Assembly: GCA_002343325.1 (NCBI GenBank)
Contig: DDSG01000116.1
Coordinates: 1-40,696, forward strand
From: Phycisphaerales bacterium UBA2396
Lineage (GTDB): Bacteria > Planctomycetota > Phycisphaerae > Phycisphaerales > UBA1924
Direction of reading: 5' to 3'
DNA: 40,696 nucleotides
The notes beneath the pieces are model-generated. The model was not told the origin of the DNA. It did not search any database and saw only the letters and a program-made list of their open reading frames with translations. Positions 1 to 11,607 of this stretch are shown piece by piece (within the stretch, counting starts at the first letter, position 1; every line of letters starts with the position of its first letter). The position numbers and the translations under genes are program-made.

Positions 1-475
1 CCATCAGGTAATCGACGACCTCGCGATGCCCGGCGAAGACCGCGTAATGCAGTGGCGACCACTGGCGCGGCGGGGCATTGATCCGCGCACCGCGCGCCAC
101 CAGCCATTTCACCGCCTCGAGTTGGCCGCGCCAGGCGGCGAGGATGATCGCCGTCTCGCCGTTGCCGTTCATGCGGTTGATGTCGGCGCCGCGCGAGATG
201 AACAGGCGCATCATCTCGATATTCCCTTCCCAGGCGCCGATCATCAACCCCGAGCCGATCCGGCTGCCCATGAAGTCGGGCGGCAGACCGGCATCCAGCC
301 AGGCCTGCGCCTGCTCGACATCACCCAGTTCGAGGCTGGTCACAAACGCCGTCGGGGTCGGCCGGGCGGCCGGGTCGCGCTGCCCGAACTGGGCATGGAC
401 CGGCCATACCAGACACATCCCGATTATCATTACGAGCAGTTGTCCCACCCGACCCGGCTTCACCGACGCCCTCAT
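1..475 (-). CDS. Ankyrin-repeat protein with signal peptide, 3' part cut off by window edge
   Basis: The frame opens at the ATG at 475 and runs off the left edge (158 codons present). The N-terminus has a basic start, a hydrophobic stretch (LLVMIIGMCLVWPV) and a likely signal-peptidase site after VHA, so the protein is probably exported. From about residue 60 there are consecutive ankyrin-type helices, with motifs such as FISRGADINRMNGNGETA and WLVARGARINA followed by PLHYAVFAGH. Ankyrin repeats mediate protein-protein contacts; the partner is unknown. The style (AQFGQRDP after the signal peptide) resembles proteobacterial, especially betaproteobacterial, ankyrin proteins more than planctomycetal ones, which is a recollection-based inference. 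The purine-rich AAAGGAG directly abuts the ATG, so a start a few codons downstream is possible. Confidence 0.75.
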   Translation of the reverse strand, partial: MRASVKPGRVGQLLVMIIGMCLVWPVHAQFGQRDPAARPTPTAFVTSLELGDVEQAQAWLDAGLPPDFMGSRIGSGLMIGAWEGNIEMMRLFISRGADINRMNGNGETAIILAAWRGQLEAVKWLVARGARINAPPRQWSPLHYAVFAGHREVVDYLM

Positions 476-480
476 CTCCT

Positions 481-780
481 TTGGCCAGTCTGCATTTTCT
501 CACGACCCGTGACCAATGTCGGCTATTGCTCGCGCTGGCTGCGTCGCTCCTGCTGCATCTCCTGCCCTTCGTCGCCCACCTGATTTCGCCATCGCCTCCG
601 CCACCGGCCAGCCGGCCGCTGGCGGTCACCTTGCGCGAGCCGCCGCCGAACCCGCTGCCGCCCCCACCTCCACACCACTCCCCCACCCTTTCCCCAACCC
701 CTCACATTCCTCTGCTTACGAGCAACCCATGCTCGCCCCGCAGTTCAAGCACTTGTAGCACGTCCCGCTGCGCACGGTGA
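481..780 (+). CDS. TonB-like energy transducer N-terminus, truncated at a probable contig junction
   Basis: An open frame beginning with TTG at 481 encodes a short N-terminus, a single membrane segment (LLLALAASLLLHLLPFVAHLI), then a proline-rich stretch with RPLAVTLREPP. This is the layout of TonB-family proteins, which carry proton-motive force from ExbB/ExbD to outer-membrane receptors. The periplasmic C-terminal domain is missing. After about position 670 the frame runs into the 3' end of the oppositely oriented nrdJ and stops at 780, so the last 35 or so codons are probably not part of the gene. Only 5 nt separate this start from the divergent ankyrin start, leaving no room for promoters, so the true start may lie elsewhere. 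The fragment fits the neighbouring proteobacterial-like ankyrin gene, not the rest of the window. Confidence 0.45.
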   Translation: MASLHFLTTRDQCRLLLALAASLLLHLLPFVAHLISPSPPPPASRPLAVTLREPPPNPLPPPPPHHSPTLSPTPHIPLLTSNPCSPRSSSTCSTSRCAR

Positions 781-3700
781 TCGTCCCGCAGACATCGCAC
801 GCCGGCGCATCGCCCTGGGCCTCGCCCAGGCTCTGCGACAGCACGCTGCCCGCCGACTTCGCCTCGACCACAAGGTCGATCTCCGTCTTCGTCACGTGCA
901 CGTGCGCCGTGGGCGTCCGTGCCGCGGCCGTCCGCTCAACGACCGGCTCTGCCACCATCCGCACCGGCTCCTTCGCGCCCCCGCCGTTCGGCGCGTGCAT
1001 CTCGCGATACCCCGGCACGAACTGCATCCCCATCCAGCGGAAGATGTAATCCACAAGGCTCTTGGCGATCGGAATCTCAGGATTCTCGGTCCAGCCGGCC
1101 GGCTCAAACCGCTGGTGGCTGAACTTGTTCACCAGGCTCTCGACCGGCACGCCGTACTGCAGCGCCACGCTCGTCGCCGTCCCCACCGCGTCCATCAGCC
1201 CGCCGATCGTCGAGCCTTCCTTGCTCATCGTGATGAACAGCTCGCCCGGCTTCCCATCGTCGTACAACCCGACCGTCAGGTAGCCCTCGTGCCCCGCAAC
1301 GTTGAACTTGTGCGTCAGACTCCGACGCGTGTCCGGCAGGCGACGACGCTGGGGCTTGGCGGGCACCGGCTTGGCCTCAATGGGCGCAGCCGCCGCGGCC
1401 GCAGGAGTCGCCTCCGGCGTAGGGTCCGCCGATCCCTCCTTGCCCTTCTCCTGATCGCTCGTGCTGCTCAGCGGCTGGCTCAGCTTGCACCCGTCGCGAT
1501 ACAGCGCGTTCGCCTTGAGCCCAAGCTCCCACGACAGCCGGTACGCCGCCGCGATGTCCGCCACCGATGCGCTGTTGGGCAGGTTGATCGTCTTGCTAAT
1601 CGCCCCGGAGATAAACGGCTGCGCCGCCGCCATCATCCGGATGTGCCCCTCCACCGCGATGAACCGCTTCCCGATCTTCCCGCACGTGTTCGCACAATCA
1701 AACACCGGCAGGTGCTCGGCCTTGAGATGCGGCGCACCCTCCACCGTCTGCGTCCCGCAGATCGCCGTGTTCAGCTCATCGATCACCGCGCCGGACAGCC
1801 CCAGGTGCTTGAGCAGATTGAACGAGAAGTCCGCCCGCGCCTTCGCCGCGTCCACGCCCAGCCGCTTGAGCGTCTCTTCGCCGACGCTCCACCCGCCGAA
1901 CGCGAACGACAGCTCAAAGACGCCCGGCAGCGACGCCTCGAGCCCCGCGATCTCGTCCTTGGTCAGACCCTTGTCCGCCAGGAACTTCGCGAAGGTGCCC
2001 GACGCGCCCGACGCCTTGGGCATCGGCACGTCGAAGCTGAGCGACCCGAGCAGGTACGTCATGATCGCCTTGGTCTGCGCCTCGCTGTAGCCCAGCGCCC
2101 GCAGCGCGGGATCGACGCTCTCGTTGGCGATCTTGAAGTAGCCCCCGCCCGCCAGCTTCTTGAACTTGACCAGCGCGAAATCGGGCTCGACGCCCGTCGT
2201 GTCGCAGTCCATCAGCAGGCCGATCGTCCCCGTCGGGGCGATCACCGTCACTTGCGCGTTGCGGTACCCGTGCTTCTCGCCCAGCGCCACCGCCTCGTCC
2301 CACGCGACCACCGAACGCTCGAGCAGCACGCCCGCGTTCGCCAGCCCGCTCTTGGCCCCGCCGACCTTCCCAGACTTGATCAGCCCGTGATCGATCGGGA
2401 CAGGACGAGTCATCGGGTGCAGACCCTCCCACTCCGACGACGCCCGGGACACGCCCTTGGCCGCCCGGCGGTGGTTCCGCATCACCCGCAGCATGTTCTC
2501 CCGCTCGGGGGCGTACCCCGGGAACGGCCCATGCTCGCGCGCCAGCTCGGCACTCCGGCGATAGCTCCGCCCCGTCATGATCGCCGTCAGGCACGCGCAG
2601 ATCGCTCGCGCCTCCTCGCTGTCGTACGGGATCCCAAGCTGCATCAGCATCGCGCCCAGGTTCGCGTACCCGAGCCCCAGCGTGCGGTACTTCCACGACA
2701 GCTCCGCGATCGGCCTGCTCGGGAACGCCGCCATCAGCACGCTGATCTCGAGCACCATCGTCCAGATGTCGCACGCGTGCTCGTACCGCTCGACGTCGAA
2801 CGTCCGCGTCGCGGGGTCATAGAACTTCATCACGTTCAGCGACGCGAGGTTGCACGCCGTGTTATCGAGGAACATGTACTCGCTGCACGGGTTGCTCGCG
2901 TTGATCCGCCCCGCGCCCGGGCACGTGTGCCACGCGTTGATCGTCGTGTCATACTGCACGCCCGGATCCGCGCACCGCCACGCCGCGCTGCAGATCTCGT
3001 CCCACAGCAGCGAGGCCTTGTACGTCTTCGCGACCTTCTTGGACGTCCGCCAGCGCGTCTCCCACTCGCCCCCGCGGTCCAGCGCCTCAAAGAACGAGTC
3101 CGGGATCCGCACCGAGTTGTTGCTGTTCTGCCCGGCGACCGTCGCGTACGCCTCGCCGTTGAAGTCGTAATCAAGCTTCAGCCTGAGCTTCTCGCAAGCC
3201 TCGGCGATCTCCTTGCTCCCCTTCTTGAGCACGCGGAGACCCTCGACCATCGCCTGAACCTTGATCTCTTCGCGCACCTTCCAGTTGATGAACTCGAGGA
3301 TGTCCGGGTGGTCCATGTCCAGGCAGACCATCTTCGCCGCCCGACGCGTCGTCCCGCCGCTCTTGATCGCCGACGCCGCCCGGTCGCCGATCCGAAGCCA
3401 GCTCATCAGCCCGCTGCTCCGCCCGCCGCCGCTGAGCTTCTCGCCCTCGCCACGCAGGCTGCTGAAGTTCGTCCCCGTCCCGCTGCCATACTTGAACAGC
3501 CGAGCCTCGCGGACCCACAGGTCCATGATCCCGCCGTCCGACACCAGATCATCGTTCACGCTCTGGATAAAGCACGCGTGCGGCTGCGGGTGCGTGTACG
3601 CGTCCTTCGCCAGCGACACCTCGCCCGACTTGTGGTCCGCGACGTAGTGCCCCTGGGCCGGCCCGTTGATCCCGTACGCCCACTGCAAGCCCGTGTTGAA

Positions 3701-4084
3701 CCACTGCGGGCTGTTCGGGGCCGCCATCTGGTGCACCAGCATGTAGCACAGCTCGTCGTAGAACGCCTGCGCGTCCTCCTTCGAGTCAAAGTACCCGTGC
3801 GTCTCGCCCCAGTGACGCCAGCACCCAGCCAAACGGTGAATCACCTGCCGCGCCGACGTCTCCGGGCCCGTCGTCCCGTCCGGCCGGGGCACCCCCGCCT
3901 TGCGGAAGTACTTGCTCACCATGATGTCGGTCGCGAGCTGGCTCCACGACTCGGGAATCTCCGCGTCCTTCATCTCAAAGACCACCGACCCGTCCGGGTT
4001 GGTGATCCGCGAGGAACGCTTCCCCCACGTGACCGTGGAGAAGGGATCTTGGCCACTCGTGGTGAACTTGCGGGTGATATTCAT
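716..4084 (-). CDS. nrdJ: Adenosylcobalamin-dependent (class II) ribonucleotide reductase
   Basis: Reduces ribonucleotides to deoxyribonucleotides using an adenosylcobalamin-generated thiyl radical, in the cytoplasm and independently of oxygen. The 1122-residue length fits the long NrdJ subfamily. Visible signatures are GSGTGTNFS in the N-terminal half, NPCSEYMFLDNTACNLASLN at about residues 397-416 (NxCxE is the radical-site Asn/Cys/Glu; the later Cys is one of the substrate-reducing pair), and PTGTIGLLMDCDTTGVEPDF at about 611-630. A C-terminal cysteine-rich tail (CDVCG...CYKCLNCG...C, about 1096-1122) is typical of this subfamily and likely recycles the disulfide or binds zinc. I chose the ATG at 4084 (MNITRKF) because AAGGA lies 10 nt upstream; an in-frame start 13 codons earlier has no such support. 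It lies 50 nt downstream of a small orf and dcd on the same strand, suggesting a nucleotide-supply operon. I see no cobalamin riboswitch in the short upstream gap. Confidence 0.96.
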   Translation of the reverse strand: MNITRKFTTSGQDPFSTVTWGKRSSRITNPDGSVVFEMKDAEIPESWSQLATDIMVSKYFRKAGVPRPDGTTGPETSARQVIHRLAGCWRHWGETHGYFDSKEDAQAFYDELCYMLVHQMAAPNSPQWFNTGLQWAYGINGPAQGHYVADHKSGEVSLAKDAYTHPQPHACFIQSVNDDLVSDGGIMDLWVREARLFKYGSGTGTNFSSLRGEGEKLSGGGRSSGLMSWLRIGDRAASAIKSGGTTRRAAKMVCLDMDHPDILEFINWKVREEIKVQAMVEGLRVLKKGSKEIAEACEKLRLKLDYDFNGEAYATVAGQNSNNSVRIPDSFFEALDRGGEWETRWRTSKKVAKTYKASLLWDEICSAAWRCADPGVQYDTTINAWHTCPGAGRINASNPCSEYMFLDNTACNLASLNVMKFYDPATRTFDVERYEHACDIWTMVLEISVLMAAFPSRPIAELSWKYRTLGLGYANLGAMLMQLGIPYDSEEARAICACLTAIMTGRSYRRSAELAREHGPFPGYAPERENMLRVMRNHRRAAKGVSRASSEWEGLHPMTRPVPIDHGLIKSGKVGGAKSGLANAGVLLERSVVAWDEAVALGEKHGYRNAQVTVIAPTGTIGLLMDCDTTGVEPDFALVKFKKLAGGGYFKIANESVDPALRALGYSEAQTKAIMTYLLGSLSFDVPMPKASGASGTFAKFLADKGLTKDEIAGLEASLPGVFELSFAFGGWSVGEETLKRLGVDAAKARADFSFNLLKHLGLSGAVIDELNTAICGTQTVEGAPHLKAEHLPVFDCANTCGKIGKRFIAVEGHIRMMAAAQPFISGAISKTINLPNSASVADIAAAYRLSWELGLKANALYRDGCKLSQPLSSTSDQEKGKEGSADPTPEATPAAAAAAPIEAKPVPAKPQRRRLPDTRRSLTHKFNVAGHEGYLTVGLYDDGKPGELFITMSKEGSTIGGLMDAVGTATSVALQYGVPVESLVNKFSHQRFEPAGWTENPEIPIAKSLVDYIFRWMGMQFVPGYREMHAPNGGGAKEPVRMVAEPVVERTAAARTPTAHVHVTKTEIDLVVEAKSAGSVLSQSLGEAQGDAPACDVCGTITVRSGTCYKCLNCGASMGCS

Positions 4085-4134
4085 CGCGCAAACGTCCTTA
4101 CGGTTTGGTCGCACTCCGCTCAATGCGAACGCAA

Positions 4135-4326
4135 TTAAACCTTGTTCTTAATGGTCTTCTCAACACACTCAAGTCGTTCCAGAATCTTAGCCAAAAGGGA
4201 ATTCGTCTCCTCCAGACTGATCCAGCCTGTATTCGATTCGATCCTTTCGAGCGAGTCCACCGCTTTCTTCATTTTGATATCAAGGTTTTGCGCGACAGAC
4301 TTCACGGCTCTGATCTCGCTTTCCAT
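4135..4326 (-). CDS. Small AT-rich helical hypothetical protein between dcd and nrdJ
   Basis: A 63-residue frame starting at the ATG at 4326, preceded by AAGGTG about 8 nt upstream, and ending 50 nt before nrdJ. The product is rich in K, E, L and I with heptad-like spacing (for example NSLLAKILERLECVEKTIKNK), so it should form one or two amphipathic helices or a short coiled coil. There is no signal peptide or membrane segment. I recognise no family. Base composition is strikingly lower in G+C than both neighbours, estimated by eye at under 50 percent against about two-thirds. That suggests either a recent insertion or a lightly constrained gene. Its position, 30 nt after dcd and co-directional with nrdJ, makes co-transcription likely. 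A non-coding explanation is possible, but the ribosome-binding site and helical composition favour a real gene. Confidence 0.6.
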   Translation of the reverse strand: MESEIRAVKSVAQNLDIKMKKAVDSLERIESNTGWISLEETNSLLAKILERLECVEKTIKNKV

Positions 4327-4356
4327 ATGTACTGCACCTTACTTCGTCACACTTGT

Positions 4357-4941
4357 TCAATCGACCTTCGGGAGGGTCAGACCACCTTGGTCCTGATACT
4401 TCCCGCCCTTGTCCGCGTAGCTCTTCTCGCACACCTCGTCGGCCTTGAGGAAAATGAACTGCGCGATCCCCTCGTTCGCGTACACCTTCGCCGGCAGCGG
4501 CGTCGTGTTGCTGATCTCGAGCGTCACCTTCCCCCGCCACTCGGGCTCCAAAGGCGTCACGTTCACAATCAGCCCGCACCGCGCGTACGTGCTCTTCCCC
4601 ACGCACACCACCAGCACGTCCCGCGGGATCTCGATGTACTCCACCGTCTCGCACAACGCGAAGCTGTTGGGCGGGATGATCACGTACTGATCCCCCGCCG
4701 GCTTGTGCCCAACGTCCACGTCGACCATCATCTCGTCGCTGAACTTCTTGGGGTCCACCACCGCGATGTCGCCCGTCTTGGGCGCAGGCGTGAAAATCTT
4801 GAAACGTGTCCCCACCCGCACGTCGTACCCGTACGACGACACGCCGTAGCTGATCCGCCCCGCACGCTTCACCGCGTCCTCGAAGGGCTCGATCTTCACC
4901 AGCCGCCGGATCTGTCGATCAGAAAGTACAGGCACAACCAT
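4357..4941 (-). CDS. dcd: dCTP deaminase
   Basis: Deaminates dCTP to dUTP, the precursor of dTMP; some family members also hydrolyse dUTP to dUMP. The 194-residue length matches trimeric Dcd. Recognisable blocks are SSYGYDVRVG near the N-terminus, then GKSTYARCGL, which holds the conserved Ser and Arg of the active site. VNVTPLEPEWRGKVTLEISN supplies the catalytic Glu of TLEISN, and SYADKGGKYQDQGGLTLPKV closes the nucleotide site at the C-terminus. The start at 4941 is preceded by a purine-rich GAGGGGGA. It is the first gene of a minus-strand series dcd - small orf - nrdJ, so ribonucleotide reduction and pyrimidine dNTP conversion may be co-regulated. I cannot tell mono- from bifunctional Dcd from motifs alone. 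Confidence 0.95.
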   Translation of the reverse strand: MVVPVLSDRQIRRLVKIEPFEDAVKRAGRISYGVSSYGYDVRVGTRFKIFTPAPKTGDIAVVDPKKFSDEMMVDVDVGHKPAGDQYVIIPPNSFALCETVEYIEIPRDVLVVCVGKSTYARCGLIVNVTPLEPEWRGKVTLEISNTTPLPAKVYANEGIAQFIFLKADEVCEKSYADKGGKYQDQGGLTLPKVD

Positions 4942-5422
4942 TCCCCCTCAGGGACGAACAGACCCCGAGCGTAGCTCGTTCATCACAGACTGTTCGGAGT
5001 TCGGTAGGGTTTCAGATCCACCGGATTCCCCGTCGAACACACCCTCGCCCCGCCGACCGTTCGGCGGTGAGGGGTGCAGCATACCACTACAGATCGTGGT
5101 AGCAACCCTCGATGACTACAAAATCGTGGGGTCAAGCGGTGGATCTCCTGTCGATTGCGCCCAACCCTCCGAATCCCCACGACTTGGGCGCGATCGAAAA
5201 TGCGAGGCTCCACAAGGCACCCCGAATTCGGACAAACAAGAATCCCCCGGACGGGTCAGCCCGGCACGGGGTATCTCGGTGGATAACTTGAAAGCCACGG
5301 CCGCCGCCCCCGAAATCGCCGGAACCGCCACCCCGCCGATCGGTCCGAACCGTTCGTGCGTCGCTCGACGTAAAGTACGGCACTGCAACCAGAAGCCCGC
5401 GGCGAGCCCGCCGGAGACCACG
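4942..5422. other. Divergent intergenic region dcd / flgI-like gene
   Basis: About 480 bases without a supportable gene. It contains the putative dcd promoter and operator (5078-5105), related repeats at 5086-5099 and 5115-5129, and a GC-rich hairpin at 5041-5075. In that hairpin CCGCCGA pairs with TCGGCGG around a CCGT loop, with an outer CCCTC/GAGGG stem. The hairpin would lie at the very start of a dcd transcript. An open frame continues upstream of the flgI-like gene to 5096, but it lacks a ribosome-binding site and protein-like composition, and the lipoprotein signal begins only at 5423. I found no clear promoter for the plus-strand gene. Confidence 0.5.
5078..5105 (-). promoter_or_regulatory. 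Candidate promoter and palindromic operator for dcd-nrdJ
   Basis: On the minus strand TTGCTA (5100-5105) and TATGCT (5078-5083) are separated by 16 nt, a plausible sigma-70-type -35/-10 pair that would start transcription near 5071, about 130 nt before dcd. An inverted repeat TACCAC-N8-GTGGTA (5082-5101) fills the spacer and touches both boxes, as expected for a repressor operator. A related direct copy (ACTACAAAATCGTGG, 5115-5129) lies just upstream of the promoter. The pattern does not match the NrdR box I know. The sites are seen in the sequence; their function is inferred. Confidence 0.35.
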
Positions 5423-7507
5423 ATGCCCTCAGCCCGTTTCGCCGCCCTCCTGCGGCCAGTTGCCTTCGCCGCCCTCTCCGCCGCCGCGATCATCGGCCTT
5501 GCCGGCTGTGAGTCCGATCCTCCGCCGCGGACCCGCCCCACCGAGCCCATCGTGCGGGACATCCCCACCGTGCTCAGCAACACCGTCGGGGCCTCCGCCT
5601 CGCTCGTGGGCACCGAGCCCATCTTGGTCTATGGCTACGGGATCGTCGTGGGGCTCAACGGCACCGGCGGCGGGCTGCTCGACGACGCCCTGGCGGCCCA
5701 GCTCGAACGCGAGATGTCCCTCCGCGACATTTCCCCCTCGATGAACTACGAGGGGTGGGCAATCCAAGGCAAGACCCCACGGGAGCTGCTGCGCGACAAG
5801 AACGTCGGCGTGGTGATCGTTCAGGCTGCCATCCCCCCCGCCGCCCCTGAGGGGCTTTCCTTTGACGTGTACGTCCGGGCGATCAACGCGACGAGCCTTG
5901 AGGGCGGCATGCTCTGGTCGACCGACCTGCTGATCCAGCAAGGCCCCCCGGGCACGATCGGCGGCGCCCGCGGCCGACGACTGGCGGTCGCGCAAGGCCC
6001 CGTCTTCATCAACCCCTTCTCCGACCCGGCGACCGACGCCGACGGCGTCTCCCGGCGCACGGGCCGCGTCCTCGACGGGGGGATGGTGATCAATCCGCTT
6101 AATCTCGAGATCGTGCTGGACGAATCAAGCCACGCCCGCGCACGCCGCATCGTCGAGGCGATCAACACGCGCTTCCCGCAGGAATCGTCCCAGCGTCTGC
6201 GGACCGCGATGGGGCGGAGCGGGCAGGCGGTCGAGGTGAACATTCCGCCGAGCTTTGTGCGCAAGCCGACGGAGTTCATCGAGATCCTCCGCTTCATGCC
6301 GATCGACACGACCAACCCCGACGCCTTCGCGAAGCGGTACACCGACGCGATGAAGGAACAGCCGTGGCTCGCCAACGAGCTGTCGCTGTGCCTGCAAGGG
6401 ATGGGCGGGGACGCGGCCGTGCGCTTCTGCCGCACGCTGTACGAATACCCGGAAGTGGCGCCGCGACTGGCGGCGCTTCGGGCGGGCGCCCGTCTGGGCG
6501 ACCACAAGGCCGCCGATCACCTCGTCCAACTGGCGGAGACGGGCGTCGGCGCCGAGCGGCTCGACGCGATCACGATGCTGGCCGACGTGGACGGCGGACC
6601 CAAGGTCGATCTGGCGCTGCGCCGTCTGCTGGAGTCGCGTGAGTTGCTCGTTCGTATCGCTGCGTACGAATCGCTGGCCAAGCGGGCGCAGGGCACAGCC
6701 ACGCGGCGCGCCCTGATCGAGATGACCACCGCGATCCGCGCCCGCAGCACCGACGACCCGGTCTATCTCTCGCACCGGCAGGTGCTGCTGCAGGGCTCGA
6801 TCCCGGGCAACAACATCCAAGGCGTCCGCCGCGAGGTCATCGGCGACAAGTTCCATCTGGACATCGTGCCCTTCGGCGACCCGCTGATCTACATCACCCA
6901 GCAGGGCCAGCCCAAGATCGTTCTCTTCGGCGGGCCCCTCGCCCTGAGCAAACCCGCCCTCGTCACCGCCTGGGCCGATCGGCTCATGATCTCGGCCGAC
7001 GCGGAAAGCCAGAAGCACGGCGTGTACTACCGCGACTACCGCAGCGGGCGGACCTTCCGCCAAGACGTCGACGCCGACCTTGAAGGGCTGATCAAGTTCT
7101 TCGCCCGCAAACCCACGCCCGAAGATCCGACGCCAGGGCTCAACATGACCTATTCCGAGGTGGTGGGCGCTCTCTACGCGATCCACCAGCAACGGGGTGT
7201 GATCTGCGCGTTCGCCACCGAGTCAGACAAACTGCGGGCCAGGCTGATGGAATCGCAGGCACAGCGAGTGGTTCGCGACCGCCCCGAAACCACGGGCGAC
7301 CGCGAGGAAGTCCAGGTCTTCGAGCAGCCCAACCAGGCCCCGGATCGCCGGCCCGAGGGCCAGGCACCCACCGAGCCCCTCAAGCCGAGGATTATCCGGA
7401 TCCAGCGTCCGGAGCCCAACGTCCCGGCCAAGCCGGAGGATGCCCCCTCGCCCCGCCGGCAGCCGCCAGAGCCGGCTCCCGCCCCGGGGGATCGTCCGGA
7501 GCAGTAA
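5423..7507 (+). CDS. FlgI-like flagellar P-ring lipoprotein with added C-terminal region
   Basis: A 694-residue protein, about twice the usual FlgI length. The start at 5423 is set by a lipoprotein signal: positively charged start, hydrophobic run, lipobox LAGC with Cys29. The segment ILVYGYGIVVGLNGTGGG (residues 67-84) is the hallmark of FlgI, the P-ring protein that forms the flagellar rod bushing. NPLNLEIVLDESSHARARRIVEAIN further on also matches the FlgI pattern. Residues of about 330-440 are Ala/Leu-rich helical repeats resembling HEAT repeats (AADHLVQLAETGVGAERLDAI). The last 75 or so residues are disordered and Pro/Arg/Glu-rich. Standard FlgI is a soluble periplasmic protein, so the lipid anchor and extra domains are unusual. 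It may be an outer-membrane-anchored P-ring variant, or a paralogue with a different role. There is no flgA or flgH beside it. Confidence 0.75.
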   Translation: MPSARFAALLRPVAFAALSAAAIIGLAGCESDPPPRTRPTEPIVRDIPTVLSNTVGASASLVGTEPILVYGYGIVVGLNGTGGGLLDDALAAQLEREMSLRDISPSMNYEGWAIQGKTPRELLRDKNVGVVIVQAAIPPAAPEGLSFDVYVRAINATSLEGGMLWSTDLLIQQGPPGTIGGARGRRLAVAQGPVFINPFSDPATDADGVSRRTGRVLDGGMVINPLNLEIVLDESSHARARRIVEAINTRFPQESSQRLRTAMGRSGQAVEVNIPPSFVRKPTEFIEILRFMPIDTTNPDAFAKRYTDAMKEQPWLANELSLCLQGMGGDAAVRFCRTLYEYPEVAPRLAALRAGARLGDHKAADHLVQLAETGVGAERLDAITMLADVDGGPKVDLALRRLLESRELLVRIAAYESLAKRAQGTATRRALIEMTTAIRARSTDDPVYLSHRQVLLQGSIPGNNIQGVRREVIGDKFHLDIVPFGDPLIYITQQGQPKIVLFGGPLALSKPALVTAWADRLMISADAESQKHGVYYRDYRSGRTFRQDVDADLEGLIKFFARKPTPEDPTPGLNMTYSEVVGALYAIHQQRGVICAFATESDKLRARLMESQAQRVVRDRPETTGDREEVQVFEQPNQAPDRRPEGQAPTEPLKPRIIRIQRPEPNVPAKPEDAPSPRRQPPEPAPAPGDRPEQ

Positions 7508-7652
7508 CTGCCGCCGAGCACGCGGGTTGAAAACCTGTCGGCGAGCGGAAGGGCGGAAATCCGCCCCATATGCTGTAGACTTGGCCGATCCAGCCGCAAT
7601 GAGTTGTGGGTTGCGGGTGTCGGCCTGGCCCCTCCACTGAACCGGAGCCTCG

Positions 7653-11591
<3,939 letters not shown>

Positions 11592-11607
11592 TCAGGTTTC
11601 CGCCGAA

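Noticed and set aside
896..4138. Open frame of 1080 codons on the plus strand opposite nrdJ
   Set aside because: It is Arg/His/Pro-rich with no domain signature and mirrors the GC-biased codon pattern of the real gene. The NrdJ motifs on the other strand are unambiguous.
716..4941. Cobalamin riboswitch controlling nrdJ
   Set aside because: The gap before nrdJ is only 50 nt and no B12-box-like sequence was seen there or in the dcd leader.
7551..7566. Hairpin GGGCGG/CCGCCC between the FlgI-like gene and smc as terminator
   Set aside because: The stem is short and no T-run follows. It may only be a GC-rich repeat.
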